From: Flagellimonas amoyensis
Lineage (GTDB): Bacteria > Bacteroidota > Bacteroidia > Flavobacteriales > Flavobacteriaceae
Direction of reading: 5' to 3'
NCBI RefSeq assembly: GCF_003058265.1
Contig: NZ_QBUK01000004.1
Location: forward strand, 186,001-250,000
Length of the DNA: 64,000 nt
Shown here: piece by piece, positions 1-7,985 of the stretch
How positions within the stretch are numbered: position 1 is the first letter of the stretch
Layout of the letters: every line of letters starts with the position of its first letter
Notes under the pieces: model-generated
What the model was told of the DNA's origin: nothing
Seen by the model: the letters and a program-made list of their open reading frames with translations, nothing else
Database searches by the model: none
Translations under genes and position numbers: made by a program

Positions 1-171
1 GTATGTTTTGAAGGCGTCCCATGCCGCAGAAACGGCCTCCTCTATTTCTTCTTTTGTGGCTTCCACAAAAGTTGTTGGGTTTTCACTGTTCAATTTGGGG
101 TTGATGGTCTTGAACCCAACGCTCCCCTTTCCGCTAAAATCTCCTGCAATACAGTTTTTACCTGTAATCAT
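1..171 (-). CDS. Aldehyde dehydrogenase, N-terminal fragment (probable 2-oxoglutarate semialdehyde dehydrogenase)
   Basis: Only the first 57 codons lie in the window; the gene runs off the left edge. The translation starts MITGKNCIAGDF and continues through a TINPKLN stretch and the helix ATKEEIEEAVSAAWDAF, which is the N-terminal pattern of NADP-dependent aldehyde dehydrogenases used for 2-oxoglutarate (ketoglutaric) semialdehyde in flavobacteria. The start ATG overlaps the TGA of the upstream enzyme gene in an ATGA tetranucleotide (168-171), so the two are translationally coupled. With a dihydrodipicolinate-synthase-family neighbour this suggests the last oxidation step to 2-oxoglutarate in hydroxyproline breakdown; sugar-acid catabolism is the alternative. 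The catalytic Cys and Glu lie outside the window. Confidence 0.78.
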   Translation of the reverse strand, partial: MITGKNCIAGDFSGKGSVGFKTINPKLNSENPTTFVEATKEEIEEAVSAAWDAFKTY

Positions 172-1091
172 ACTGTGCTTTTTATATTCTTATATTCTGG
201 GAGCACCGGCCTGTTTTTCATTGCCGTTTCTATAATATTGAGAACACGCTCCCTTTCTTTTCCTTGCAAGGGCAACCTTGGTGCCCTAACATTTTCGGTA
301 CCGATTCCAGTGGCCACTTCCGCCAATTTAATGTTCTGCACCAATTGGGGCACTATATCCAACTCCAACAATGGCATGAACCACCTATAGATTTCAAGGG
401 CTTCATTGATTCTTCCCGCCTTGACCAACTCATAGATGGCAACGGTTTCCGCTGGATAGGCACATACCAATCCGGCCACCCAACCATCGGCACCGCTTAC
501 CAAGCTTTCCAATCCCAGGGTATCTACTCCTGTGAATACCTTCAAGCGGTCACCAAAACGGTTTCTCAACCTTATGATATTGGTAATGTCCCTTGTGGAT
601 TCCTTTATGGCTTGGATATTATCACATTTCAAGAGTTCGGCCATCATGTCCAAAGTTACCTCAATTTTATAATCTATGGGGTTGTTATAGATCATCATGG
701 GAAGTGAAGTGCTGTTGGCAATGGACTGAAAAAACACAACGGTTTCGTGGTCGGTCGCCTTATATCGCATAGGAGGCAATACCATGATTCCCTGTGCTCC
801 TGCCTTTTCGGCTTGTTGGGCCATGAAAATGGCTTCTTTGGTACTTTGTTCGGCAATGGTCATCACAACAGGAATCCGACCCCCTACCATTTCAAGGGTA
901 GCCTTGATCAGGGTTTCTTTTTCGCTCTTGGTCAGTGTACTTGCTTCACCCAAGGAACCTCCTAGAATGATCCCATGGACTCCGGCATCCATTTGGGCCT
1001 TGATATTTTTCTCGAACATAGCAAGGTCCAGTTCGTCCTCGCTTGTGAATTTTGTCGTAACAGCAGGCATGATGCCTTCCCATTGTATCAT
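168..1091 (-). CDS. Dihydrodipicolinate synthase family protein, probable 1-pyrroline-4-hydroxy-2-carboxylate deaminase
   Basis: This is a 307-residue cytosolic TIM-barrel lyase of the DapA/N-acetylneuraminate lyase family. The start chosen is the ATG at 1091 (MIQWEGIMPAVTTKF), because family members begin just before the MPAVTT strand; the frame stays open 12 codons further upstream. The Schiff-base lysine is K163 in AIKESTRD, and the family tyrosine is Y135 in MIYNNP. The phosphate/glycine loop is GGSLGEAST. Family members have many substrates; the coupled aldehyde dehydrogenase downstream and the divergent AraC regulator point to the deaminase of hydroxyproline catabolism, with keto-deoxy sugar-acid dehydratase as the alternative. 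The gene has a TATTTTTG -7 element about 20 bases upstream and a putative activator site at 1161-1174. Confidence 0.85.
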   Translation of the reverse strand: MIQWEGIMPAVTTKFTSEDELDLAMFEKNIKAQMDAGVHGIILGGSLGEASTLTKSEKETLIKATLEMVGGRIPVVMTIAEQSTKEAIFMAQQAEKAGAQGIMVLPPMRYKATDHETVVFFQSIANSTSLPMMIYNNPIDYKIEVTLDMMAELLKCDNIQAIKESTRDITNIIRLRNRFGDRLKVFTGVDTLGLESLVSGADGWVAGLVCAYPAETVAIYELVKAGRINEALEIYRWFMPLLELDIVPQLVQNIKLAEVATGIGTENVRAPRLPLQGKERERVLNIIETAMKNRPVLPEYKNIKSTV

Positions 1092-1110
1092 ATTGCTAAT
1101 ATTTTGGTTA

Positions 1111-1118
1111 CAAAAATA
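1111..1118 (-). promoter_or_regulatory. -7 promoter element of the DHDPS-family operon
   Basis: The minus strand reads TATTTTTG, a perfect match to the Bacteroidota TAnnTTTG element. It ends 20 bases before the ATG at 1091. No TTTG -33 box is seen at the usual spacing, which fits an activator-dependent promoter. Its centre is 53 bases from the centre of the motif at 1161-1174. Confidence 0.5.
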
Positions 1119-1160
1119 AAAGACCATTCAGCAAGATGCGGTCTATTTATTAGCCTTTTA

Positions 1161-1174
1161 TGATACTATATTGA
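1161..1174. promoter_or_regulatory. Putative AraC-family operator (copy 1)
   Basis: The sequence TGATACTATATTGA is identical at all 14 positions to 17982-17995 upstream of the second susC gene, and closely related to 5963-5976 upstream of a DUF885 gene. It lies between the DHDPS-family operon and the divergent araC-type gene. The binding protein is inferred to be the product of the gene at 1360. Confidence 0.5.
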
Positions 1175-1287
1175 CAGAAGAATAAGACATAGTCCATCCA
1201 ATAGGCAAAATTTAGTTCATAAAATAAGGGTAAATAGAGCTTCCAAAGGGGGTTTTCTCCATTTTCTTGATTTTTATTATCTAAAAT

Positions 1288-1303
1288 CTATACTATATTA
1301 CCC
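1288..1303. promoter_or_regulatory. Putative AraC-family operator (weaker copy)
   Basis: The 10-base core ATACTATATT (1290-1299) is shared with the sites at 1161 and 17982. It lies 57 bases before the araC-type start codon and 127 bases (about 12 helical turns) from the first copy in the same orientation. It could serve autoregulation or a repression loop; both roles are inference. Confidence 0.35.
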
Positions 1304-1359
1304 GAAAACATTGTTTTGACCCATAAAGTTAGTAATTTCATATAAAAACCTCGTAAGCC

Positions 1360-2235
1360 ATGAAAGTTCTCCCATTCAAAATCCCCAAGCCCGAACAAGA
1401 AGCACTCGTCTATCAAGAAGATTCCGGCATCATCTTTTATGACAAGTTGCACCAACATGAAGAAATACAGATAAGCTATGTTGCCGCTGGGGAAGGATCC
1501 CTCATTGTGGGTGACACCGTCAACGATTTCAATCCGGGTGACGTGCTGGTCATAGGGGAAAATGTACCCCATGTGTTCCGAAGCGACCCTAAGAACTCCC
1601 CAAAATCCGTTATGTACACCTTGTTCTTCACCAAAAAATCATTCGGCAAGGATTTTTTCAGCCTTTCGGACCTGACCAGGTTACAGCTTTTCTTTGAAGA
1701 ATCGGGATATGGCATCAAGATCATGTCTAACTTGGAAAGGTTATCGTCCCATTTTGGACATCTCAAAAACCAGAGCCGTATCCAACGGATCGCAACCTTG
1801 CTGCACATTCTCGATATCATGATATCCTCTGAAAAACAACCTTTGTCCACTTTCGTATACCGAAAAATCTATACGAACGACGAGGGCAACCGAATGAACA
1901 ATGTGTTTGAATTTGCCCTGAACCATTTCCACGAACCTTTTTCCCTGGATACTGTGGCGGATAGGGCCAACATGAGCAAGAATGCTTTCTGTCGCTATTT
2001 TAAGAAGCGGACCAACAAGACTTTTTTTCAGTTTTTGATAGAGATCAGGATAGAACATGCTTGCCGATTGCTTTTCAGGAACAACGATCTTTCCATTGCC
2101 ATGGTGTCCGAACAATGTGGCTTTCTCAACATTGCCAACTTCAACAGAAAGTTCAAAGAACTAAAGGGCTCCACGCCCACCCAGTACAGAAAATACTCCA
2201 TTGAAAAATGGAACAACCAATCCAAGGCCTCCTGA
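1360..2235 (+). CDS. AraC family transcriptional regulator with cupin sensor domain
   Basis: This is a 291-residue cytosolic DNA-binding regulator. The N-terminal half (about 20-110) is a cupin-type sensing domain, seen in HQHEEIQISYVAAGEGSLIV and the PGDVLVIGENVPHVF strand. The C-terminal 100 residues form the double helix-turn-helix of the AraC/XylS family (DTVADRANMSKNAFCRYFKKRT and the second HTH ending in FNRKFKELKGSTPTQYRK). It is divergent from the DHDPS-family/aldehyde-dehydrogenase operon and is the only regulator in the first 18 kb. I infer that it activates that operon, the DUF885 genes and at least one susCD pair through the shared TGATACTATATTGA motif. The inducer is not known from sequence; hydroxyproline or a breakdown product is likely. 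Confidence 0.9.
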   Translation: MKVLPFKIPKPEQEALVYQEDSGIIFYDKLHQHEEIQISYVAAGEGSLIVGDTVNDFNPGDVLVIGENVPHVFRSDPKNSPKSVMYTLFFTKKSFGKDFFSLSDLTRLQLFFEESGYGIKIMSNLERLSSHFGHLKNQSRIQRIATLLHILDIMISSEKQPLSTFVYRKIYTNDEGNRMNNVFEFALNHFHEPFSLDTVADRANMSKNAFCRYFKKRTNKTFFQFLIEIRIEHACRLLFRNNDLSIAMVSEQCGFLNIANFNRKFKELKGSTPTQYRKYSIEKWNNQSKAS

Positions 2236-2281
2236 TGATTCAAAATGAAACCACCTGGAGGCATTGTTCAGTTGTGCGTTT

Positions 2282-4018
2282 CTATTCGTAAAACTTCCAA
2301 TTGGTCTTGAAGTCCTTGGTCAATTTTTGGCCAGTGATGATAGCCCTTACCATTTCCATGGGCATGGCGTTCAGCTTGATGGCCTTGTCATGGAATTCCT
2401 TTATCCCCATTTTCCCACTGTCCACCATTTCCTTTTTCAAGGCGTAGAATTGGCGTCCTCCTGTCAAATAGCCCACTTGGTACAATGGGTTACTGTTGCT
2501 GGACAAGGGTCCACGGATCTCACTTTCAGCATTGATGCGCTCATGGCCCACTTTATCCACCAGAAAGTCGATACATTGCTGCGGCGTCCATTCGCCCATG
2601 TGGAAATTAAAGGAAAAGATGATACGAGCGCAGCGGTGCATGTGCCAGAACAGCATCCCTACGCGCTCTTCCGGCGTGGTCGGAAAATCCATGTCCCACA
2701 ACAAGAGCTCCCAGTACAATGCCCATCCTTCCATCCAGAATGGTGTACCGAAGTTGCGATAGGTACGGTAACGCTCATTCATGAAATATTGCATGTTGTG
2801 CCCAGGAATCAGCTCATGGTGCACTGTTGCGAACGAGAAATTGGGATTGTTGCCCCGCATGCTCATCATCTTGAACTCATGGTCCATGGTATTTGTGGGG
2901 TACGAAATGGTAATATTGGTCCCTCCCGTGAAGAAGGCGTTGGTACGCTGTCTTTCGGGTGACATCATATACATCCCCCAAACCTCTTCTTCCAAAGGTG
3001 GAATGGTGACCAAATCATGTTTTTTGAGGAACGCTACGGATTTTTCATATAGATCCAATATCGCCTCTGGCTGTTTTCCGGGAGGCACATAGGTGTCCTT
3101 CACATGCTCCAAGGCAGCTTTCCAATCGTTGCCAAATCCAAGCTCTTGGGAGGCCTTCAGCATCTCCTTTTCACACCAGGCAAATTCCTCATTGGCTATT
3201 TTGGTGAGCTCCTCTGGGGTGTACGGAACCATTTGATATTCCAGCAGACGGTTGAGCTCCTCTCGGCCTACAGGTTTTCGGGAAACGATGCCATTTTTGT
3301 CCGGGGTCTGTTTCTGCTTGAACAATTCGGTGTATTCCTTCAACGATGCATCCAGATCTTCATAGGTTTTTGAGGTCCACCAGGTGAACATGGGATCATA
3401 CCCATTGTAAAACCCATGAACATCGGCCAAGGCCTGTTGCAGGCCGTTGCCAACATCGGTCGCCTTCCTGATGACCAGCACGCTCAGGTCGTCCGAAGCC
3501 TTTAGCGTTGTTTTCAGGGAGTCGATCTGATCAAAGATTCCGGACCAATCCTTTGCCACTTGTTGTGCATGGGGCTGGATTCCTCTTCTTCTCAATTTAA
3601 ACAGGTCGTAGACCGTATTGCTAAAAGGGAACCATTTGGCCACACTGTCCAACTCGCGTCGCTCCACTTGGGACTGACGCAAGTTTTCATTGAGATCTCT
3701 TTTGAAAAGAATATAATCCACTTGGCATTCTTGGGACAACGCATCAAAGTCCATGGCGCTCAGTTTGTCCAAATATTCCTTGTACAAGCGGTCCATACGG
3801 TCCAATTTTTCTGGGTATGATGCAGATGGACCCCTTCTTCCAAAACCGTAGAACGACCCTGTGGAAGGACTATAAAAATTGTCCAATACCCTGGAATCTG
3901 CCTGAAAATTTTCCATGAGATAGGGCATCTCCTGGCAGGGAACAAAATCCGCTTCTTGGGCAAAGCCCATAGCTATGGTTACAAGACTAAAAAGCCCTCC
4001 AATAAAAGTGTTCCTCAT
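2282..4018 (-). CDS. DUF885 family secreted putative metallopeptidase (copy 1)
   Basis: The product is 578 residues from the ATG at 4018, chosen because it opens a clear signal peptide (MRNTFIGGLFSLVTIAMGFA, cleavage before Q) and lies 2 bases after the stop of the upstream paralogue. The in-frame start at 4051 would put unrelated residues before it. DUF885 proteins carry a zinc-peptidase-like HExxxGH signature; here it is HHELIPGHN at about residues 400-408. Conserved EGWALYWELLLWD, GHERINAESEIRG and YLTGGRQF blocks follow. It is the distal gene of a two-gene unit with the paralogue at 4021-5796. A role as periplasmic or surface peptidase acting on imported peptides is inferred from family and context; substrate specificity cannot be read from sequence. 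Confidence 0.85.
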   Translation of the reverse strand: MRNTFIGGLFSLVTIAMGFAQEADFVPCQEMPYLMENFQADSRVLDNFYSPSTGSFYGFGRRGPSASYPEKLDRMDRLYKEYLDKLSAMDFDALSQECQVDYILFKRDLNENLRQSQVERRELDSVAKWFPFSNTVYDLFKLRRRGIQPHAQQVAKDWSGIFDQIDSLKTTLKASDDLSVLVIRKATDVGNGLQQALADVHGFYNGYDPMFTWWTSKTYEDLDASLKEYTELFKQKQTPDKNGIVSRKPVGREELNRLLEYQMVPYTPEELTKIANEEFAWCEKEMLKASQELGFGNDWKAALEHVKDTYVPPGKQPEAILDLYEKSVAFLKKHDLVTIPPLEEEVWGMYMMSPERQRTNAFFTGGTNITISYPTNTMDHEFKMMSMRGNNPNFSFATVHHELIPGHNMQYFMNERYRTYRNFGTPFWMEGWALYWELLLWDMDFPTTPEERVGMLFWHMHRCARIIFSFNFHMGEWTPQQCIDFLVDKVGHERINAESEIRGPLSSNSNPLYQVGYLTGGRQFYALKKEMVDSGKMGIKEFHDKAIKLNAMPMEMVRAIITGQKLTKDFKTNWKFYE

Positions 4019-4020
4019 TT

Positions 4021-5796
4021 CTATTGTTTTGGTGGATCGTAGAATTTCCATTTGGCCTTGTAGTTCTTGCTGATTTTCTGATCGGTCATGATGGCCTTTA
4101 TCATTTCAACCGGCATTGCATTCATGGTGATAATCCTATCATGGAATTCCTTGTTGGTCATTTTACCGCTGTCCACGAGTTCTTTGTGCAAAGCATAGAA
4201 CTGACGACCTCCTGTGAGATAGGCCAACTGATACAATGGAGGATAGTTGCCCACAAAAGAACGTCTTACCTCGCCTTCTGCATTGGCCCGCTCATGCCCA
4301 ACACGGTCCACCAAAAAGTCGATACATTCCTGAGGCGTCCATTTGCCCAAATGATAGTTCAAGGAGAAAATGATACGTGCGCAACGGTGCATGTGCCAGA
4401 ACAACATGCCTATGCGGTCTTCGGGTCCTTGCGGGAAACCTTTGTCCCACAACAGAAGTTCCCAGTAGAGTGCCCATCCCTCGGTCCAGAATGGGGTGCG
4501 GAAATTGCGGTAGGTTCGGTGACGGCTGTTCATGAACCCTTGCAGGTTGTGCCCTGCAATCAATTCGTGGTGCACGGTCGCCATGGAGAAATGTGGGTTG
4601 TTGCCCCTCATGCTCATCATGCGTTGCTCATAGGTCATGGCATCAGTGGGGTATGAAATACTGATCGAAGAGCCACCGGTAAAGAATGGATTTACCAATT
4701 GACGCTCTGGGGACATCATACCCATACCCCAAACTTCTTCTGCCAATAGGGGAATTGTGATCAAATCGTTCTTTTTAAGGAAATCCACCGCTTCTGTGTA
4801 AAGGCGCAAAATCAATTCTGGCTGTTTTCCAGGCTCCACATACGCGTTCTTTACTTTTTCCTGGGCCGCTTTCCAGTCATTGCCAAATCCCATTTCTTGA
4901 GTTGCCTTCAATAGTTCGGCATCGCACCAAGCAAATTCTTCATTGGCCAATTTTATCAATTCTTCAGGGGTATAATCGATCATTTCATACTCCAATTGCT
5001 TCATCAGTTCTTCCCTGCCCACAGGATTGCCCACAATGCCACTTTCATCCACAGGCTTCCCTTTATCGATTTTTTTGTTGAATACTTCGGCATACGCGTC
5101 AAAGCCTTTGCCCATTTCTTCGTAAACGGTGGACATCCACCACGTGAATAGCGGATCATACCCATTATAGAAGGAATATACGTTCTCCGCTGAATTTTTA
5201 AGGTCCGTGATGACAAGAAGTGCTTCTTCCACCTCATCCTTCGCCAAAGTGGTTGTTCCTTCAAGTTGGGTCTTCAGTGTCTTCAACTGCACCACCACAT
5301 CGTTCCATTCCTTGGCCATTTTGGTGGCATCAGGTTGATGGCCCCTTCTTCTTCCTTCAAGATACGAATAGATGTTGCTGGAGAACGGAAACCATTTTTT
5401 GATCTTTTGATAGACGACTTCTTGTTCCTTGGCCTCGGCATTTTCCTTTTCCAAATCCCGTTTGAAAAGCACATAGTCGGCCTTACATTCTTGGGCCAGT
5501 GCATTGAAGTCCAATTTTTCCAACTTCACCAAGTAGTCGTTCCTTAGTTTGGTCATTCTGGCCCTTCGTTCGGGAGATCCTCCGGGATCATTTGTCCTTC
5601 CCCAAGATCTACGGGCACCCGGCGCATAAAAACGGACCAATGAACCATAATCCGCATTGTATTTGGTCATTAGATCTGGCATTTCCTCGCAGGGCACATA
5701 CAGCGCTTCTTGTTTTGCCTGTGCATTCAAGGACATTGAAATTGGCCCCATCAAAAGAATGGCCGAGGCAATCCATAACATTTTTTTATTTCTCAT
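4021..5796 (-). CDS. DUF885 family secreted putative metallopeptidase (copy 2)
   Basis: The product is 591 residues from the ATG at 5796 (MRNKKMLWIA...LNAQA, a signal peptide); the frame is open to 5859, but those extra residues are not signal-like. The active-site motif is HHELIAGHN near residue 409, followed by EGWALYWELLLWD and GHERANAEGEVRR. It is clearly paralogous to both neighbours over its whole length. It is the first gene of a two-gene transcription unit. A TACCTTTA -7-like element (5913-5920) and the operator-like motif at 5963-5976 precede it with the same spacing as in the DHDPS-family operon. Hydrolysis of peptides in the periplasm is inferred, not shown. Confidence 0.85.
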   Translation of the reverse strand: MRNKKMLWIASAILLMGPISMSLNAQAKQEALYVPCEEMPDLMTKYNADYGSLVRFYAPGARRSWGRTNDPGGSPERRARMTKLRNDYLVKLEKLDFNALAQECKADYVLFKRDLEKENAEAKEQEVVYQKIKKWFPFSSNIYSYLEGRRRGHQPDATKMAKEWNDVVVQLKTLKTQLEGTTTLAKDEVEEALLVITDLKNSAENVYSFYNGYDPLFTWWMSTVYEEMGKGFDAYAEVFNKKIDKGKPVDESGIVGNPVGREELMKQLEYEMIDYTPEELIKLANEEFAWCDAELLKATQEMGFGNDWKAAQEKVKNAYVEPGKQPELILRLYTEAVDFLKKNDLITIPLLAEEVWGMGMMSPERQLVNPFFTGGSSISISYPTDAMTYEQRMMSMRGNNPHFSMATVHHELIAGHNLQGFMNSRHRTYRNFRTPFWTEGWALYWELLLWDKGFPQGPEDRIGMLFWHMHRCARIIFSLNYHLGKWTPQECIDFLVDRVGHERANAEGEVRRSFVGNYPPLYQLAYLTGGRQFYALHKELVDSGKMTNKEFHDRIITMNAMPVEMIKAIMTDQKISKNYKAKWKFYDPPKQ

Positions 5797-5912
5797 TCTG
5801 ATCGTTGGTTTGGTTAAAAAATTATCCAATACCGAAAGAAAATGACCTCTGTACCTCACTGGACCGAGTCATTTAGGGCATTGCAAAAAACTTGTGTTTC
5901 TGTAAAACACTT

Positions 5913-5920
5913 TAAAGGTA
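5913..5920 (-). promoter_or_regulatory. -7-like promoter element of the DUF885 two-gene unit
   Basis: The minus strand reads TACCTTTA, 7 of 8 matches to TAnnTTTG. It lies about 117 bases before the ATG at 5796. No -33 box is visible. The operator-like motif centre is 53 bases further upstream. Confidence 0.4.
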
Positions 5921-5962
5921 TTGTAGATTTATGCCGTCCCGTAATCGCATATTAACTGTAAT

Positions 5963-5976
5963 TGATATTATATTAT
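5963..5976. promoter_or_regulatory. Putative AraC-family operator (copy 2)
   Basis: The sequence TGATATTATATTAT matches the motif at 1161 and 17982 at 11 of 14 positions. It is in the same orientation relative to the controlled gene, and its centre is 53 bases upstream of the -7-like element. Confidence 0.42.
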
Positions 5977-6046
5977 CTAATGCGGTATCAAGCAGATATC
6001 CTTGGAACAGAACCCTTTGATCGGGTTTCGCGAGCTCTTATAAAAT

Positions 6047-6078
6047 CCTAGGGCCATCATTTTACCGATGGCCCTAGG
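6047..6078 (-). terminator. Rho-independent terminator after DUF885 copy 3
   Basis: A perfect 12-base stem (CCTAGGGCCATC paired with GATGGCCCTAGG) encloses an 8-base loop. On the minus strand it is followed by ATTTTAT. It lies just beyond the stop codon at 6107. Confidence 0.8.
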
Positions 6079-6106
6079 AGACTAAACTCAAAACAATTAA
6101 AAACAA

Positions 6107-7855
6107 CTATTTTCCATTATAGAACTTCCAGGAAGTTTTATAATTCTTGTCCAAAGGTTGGTTGGTAAGTATGGCCCTGACCATTTCCACAGGCATACTG
6201 TTCTCGCGCAAAACGGCATCATGGTATTCCTTGTAGGTCATTTTTCCAGAGTCCACCAATTCTTTTTTGAGGGCATAGAACTGCATTCCCCCGGTCATGT
6301 AGGCCAATTGGTACAAGGGTCCATATCTGCCGGTAAACGAACGCCTGACCTCTCCTTCCGCATTGGCCCTTTCGTGGCCCACTCGGTCCACCAGATAATC
6401 AATGCACTCCTGCGGAGTCCATTTGCCCAAATGGTAATTGAGGGAGAATATAATTCTTGCACAACGGTGCATTCTCCAGAACAACATCCCGATACGATCT
6501 TCAGGAGATCGCGGAAAATCCATATCCCAAAGGATAAGTTCCCAGTAGAGTGCCCATCCTTCGGTCCAGAATGGAGTCCTGAAGTTTCTGTAGGTCTTGT
6601 TCCTTCTGTTCATGAAACCTTGCAAGTGGTGGCCCGCGATCAGCTCATGGTGCACAGTGGCCCTGGAGAAATGTGGGTTGTTCCCCCTCATGCTCATCAT
6701 TTTGTCCTCATGGTCCATGGTATTGGTTGGATAGGAGATCTGCAAGGTTTCACCCCCCAGGAAGAAAGGGGCAATTTTCTGTCTTTCTGGGCTCATCATG
6801 CTCATTCGCCAAGTTTCCTCAGCCACAGGCGGAATGCTCAAGAGGTCATTTTTCTTCAAAAATGCTATGGATTGGTTGTAAAGGTCCAACATGGCTTCGG
6901 GCTGTTGTCCTTCTGGCACATAGGATTGCTTCACCTTTTCCTGTGCGGCCTTCCAGTCATCCCCAAATCCCATTTCACGGGATGCCTTCAAAAGTTCCTT
7001 GTCGCACCAGGCAAATTCCTTGTTGGCGATTTCCACCAATTCTTCTGCCGAGTAGGGAATGAAGGCATCTTCCAATAGGTTCTTGAGTTCCTTTGCGCCG
7101 ACCGGGCTTCCTACGATACCGCTGCCATCGTCCTTGGAAAGGGTGCTTTCATCCACCTTGCTCATGATGAGCGCTCCATAGGCTTTCAACTGCTCCATGA
7201 GCTGGGCATAGGGTTTTTCCATCCACCAGGTGAAGTCAGGGTCGTATCCATTATAGAATTGATAGATGCTTTCCAGGGCCGTTTGGTGGCCTTTGACCAC
7301 ATCCTGACCTCTCTCGGCCTGTTTACGATCGAATGTGGGCGGTTCCTTGGAAAGTGTTGCCGACAGGCTTTTCAGTTCGTTGCTGATCTCGTTGAACTGA
7401 GCGGCTATTTTGGAAGATTCCAAATGGATGCCCCTTCTGCGCAATTTTTCTGTTTCGTAGATGGGCCCTGCATAGGATACCCATTTTTCAATTTTGGCGT
7501 ATTCCTGCTTTTCCTCTTCCAGATTTCTGAGATTTCTGTTGATCTCACTTTTTACCAAGAGATAATCCACCCTACCGTTCACCGATAGTTGGTTGAATGG
7601 AAATTTTTCCAATCTGGAGAGGTAATCTTGATAGAATTGCTTGAAACGTTCCCTTTTTTCTGGCGAGCTGTCCACGATGTAGAACCTGCCCAGGCTCCCT
7701 TCATCGGCGGACATCTCGTTCATGAGCTGGTAAAGTTCGCTCACCGGAGCTTCGTTGCCTGCACTGTTCTGGGAATGCGCGGTCCATCCCATGATCAAGG
7801 CCAACACTAGGGTCTTGAGATGCATTTTGTGAAATTTCTTCATGCTTTTGTTCAT
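6107..7855 (-). CDS. DUF885 family secreted putative metallopeptidase (copy 3)
   Basis: The product is 582 residues from the ATG at 7855; 7867 and 7843 are possible alternatives. All of them leave a signal peptide ending LIMGWTAHS before QN. The zinc-peptidase-like motif is HHELIAGHH near residue 402, followed by EGWALYWELILWD and GHERANAEGEVRR blocks shared with the two downstream paralogues. It stands alone between two terminators and has its own TATTTTTG -7 element (7899-7906) without a nearby copy of the operator-like motif, so it may be regulated differently from copies 1 and 2. Peptidase function is inferred from the family signature. Confidence 0.84.
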   Translation of the reverse strand: MNKSMKKFHKMHLKTLVLALIMGWTAHSQNSAGNEAPVSELYQLMNEMSADEGSLGRFYIVDSSPEKRERFKQFYQDYLSRLEKFPFNQLSVNGRVDYLLVKSEINRNLRNLEEEKQEYAKIEKWVSYAGPIYETEKLRRRGIHLESSKIAAQFNEISNELKSLSATLSKEPPTFDRKQAERGQDVVKGHQTALESIYQFYNGYDPDFTWWMEKPYAQLMEQLKAYGALIMSKVDESTLSKDDGSGIVGSPVGAKELKNLLEDAFIPYSAEELVEIANKEFAWCDKELLKASREMGFGDDWKAAQEKVKQSYVPEGQQPEAMLDLYNQSIAFLKKNDLLSIPPVAEETWRMSMMSPERQKIAPFFLGGETLQISYPTNTMDHEDKMMSMRGNNPHFSRATVHHELIAGHHLQGFMNRRNKTYRNFRTPFWTEGWALYWELILWDMDFPRSPEDRIGMLFWRMHRCARIIFSLNYHLGKWTPQECIDYLVDRVGHERANAEGEVRRSFTGRYGPLYQLAYMTGGMQFYALKKELVDSGKMTYKEYHDAVLRENSMPVEMVRAILTNQPLDKNYKTSWKFYNGK

Positions 7856-7898
7856 TTTTATGTCCATTGGTCAAGGTCCATTTAAAAACAGACCCTAC

Positions 7899-7906
7899 CA
7901 AAAATA
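7899..7906 (-). promoter_or_regulatory. -7 promoter element of DUF885 copy 3
   Basis: The minus strand reads TATTTTTG, a perfect TAnnTTTG match, 44 bases before the chosen ATG at 7855. It lies between the susD terminator (7938-7970) and the gene. Confidence 0.45.
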
Positions 7907-7937
7907 CCCAATCCATTGTTACACCTTGTCCAAAAAA

Positions 7938-7970
7938 GGAAAAGGGGGCCAATGGCCTGGCCCCTTTTCC
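7938..7970 (-). terminator. Rho-independent terminator after susC/susD pair 1
   Basis: A GC-rich stem (GGAAAAGGGGGCCA against TGGCCCCTTTTCC, one bulged G) is followed on the minus strand by CTTTTTTGG. It lies 16 bases past the susD stop codon. Confidence 0.75.
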
Positions 7971-7985
7971 ACCTTTATTGGTTGG

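Noticed and set aside
2264-2962. Open frame of 232 codons on the plus strand
   Set aside because: It lies antisense to the conserved DUF885 copy 1; its translation has no domain, and similar antisense frames recur over the paralogues (4024-4656, 6158-7078), so it is a codon-usage shadow.
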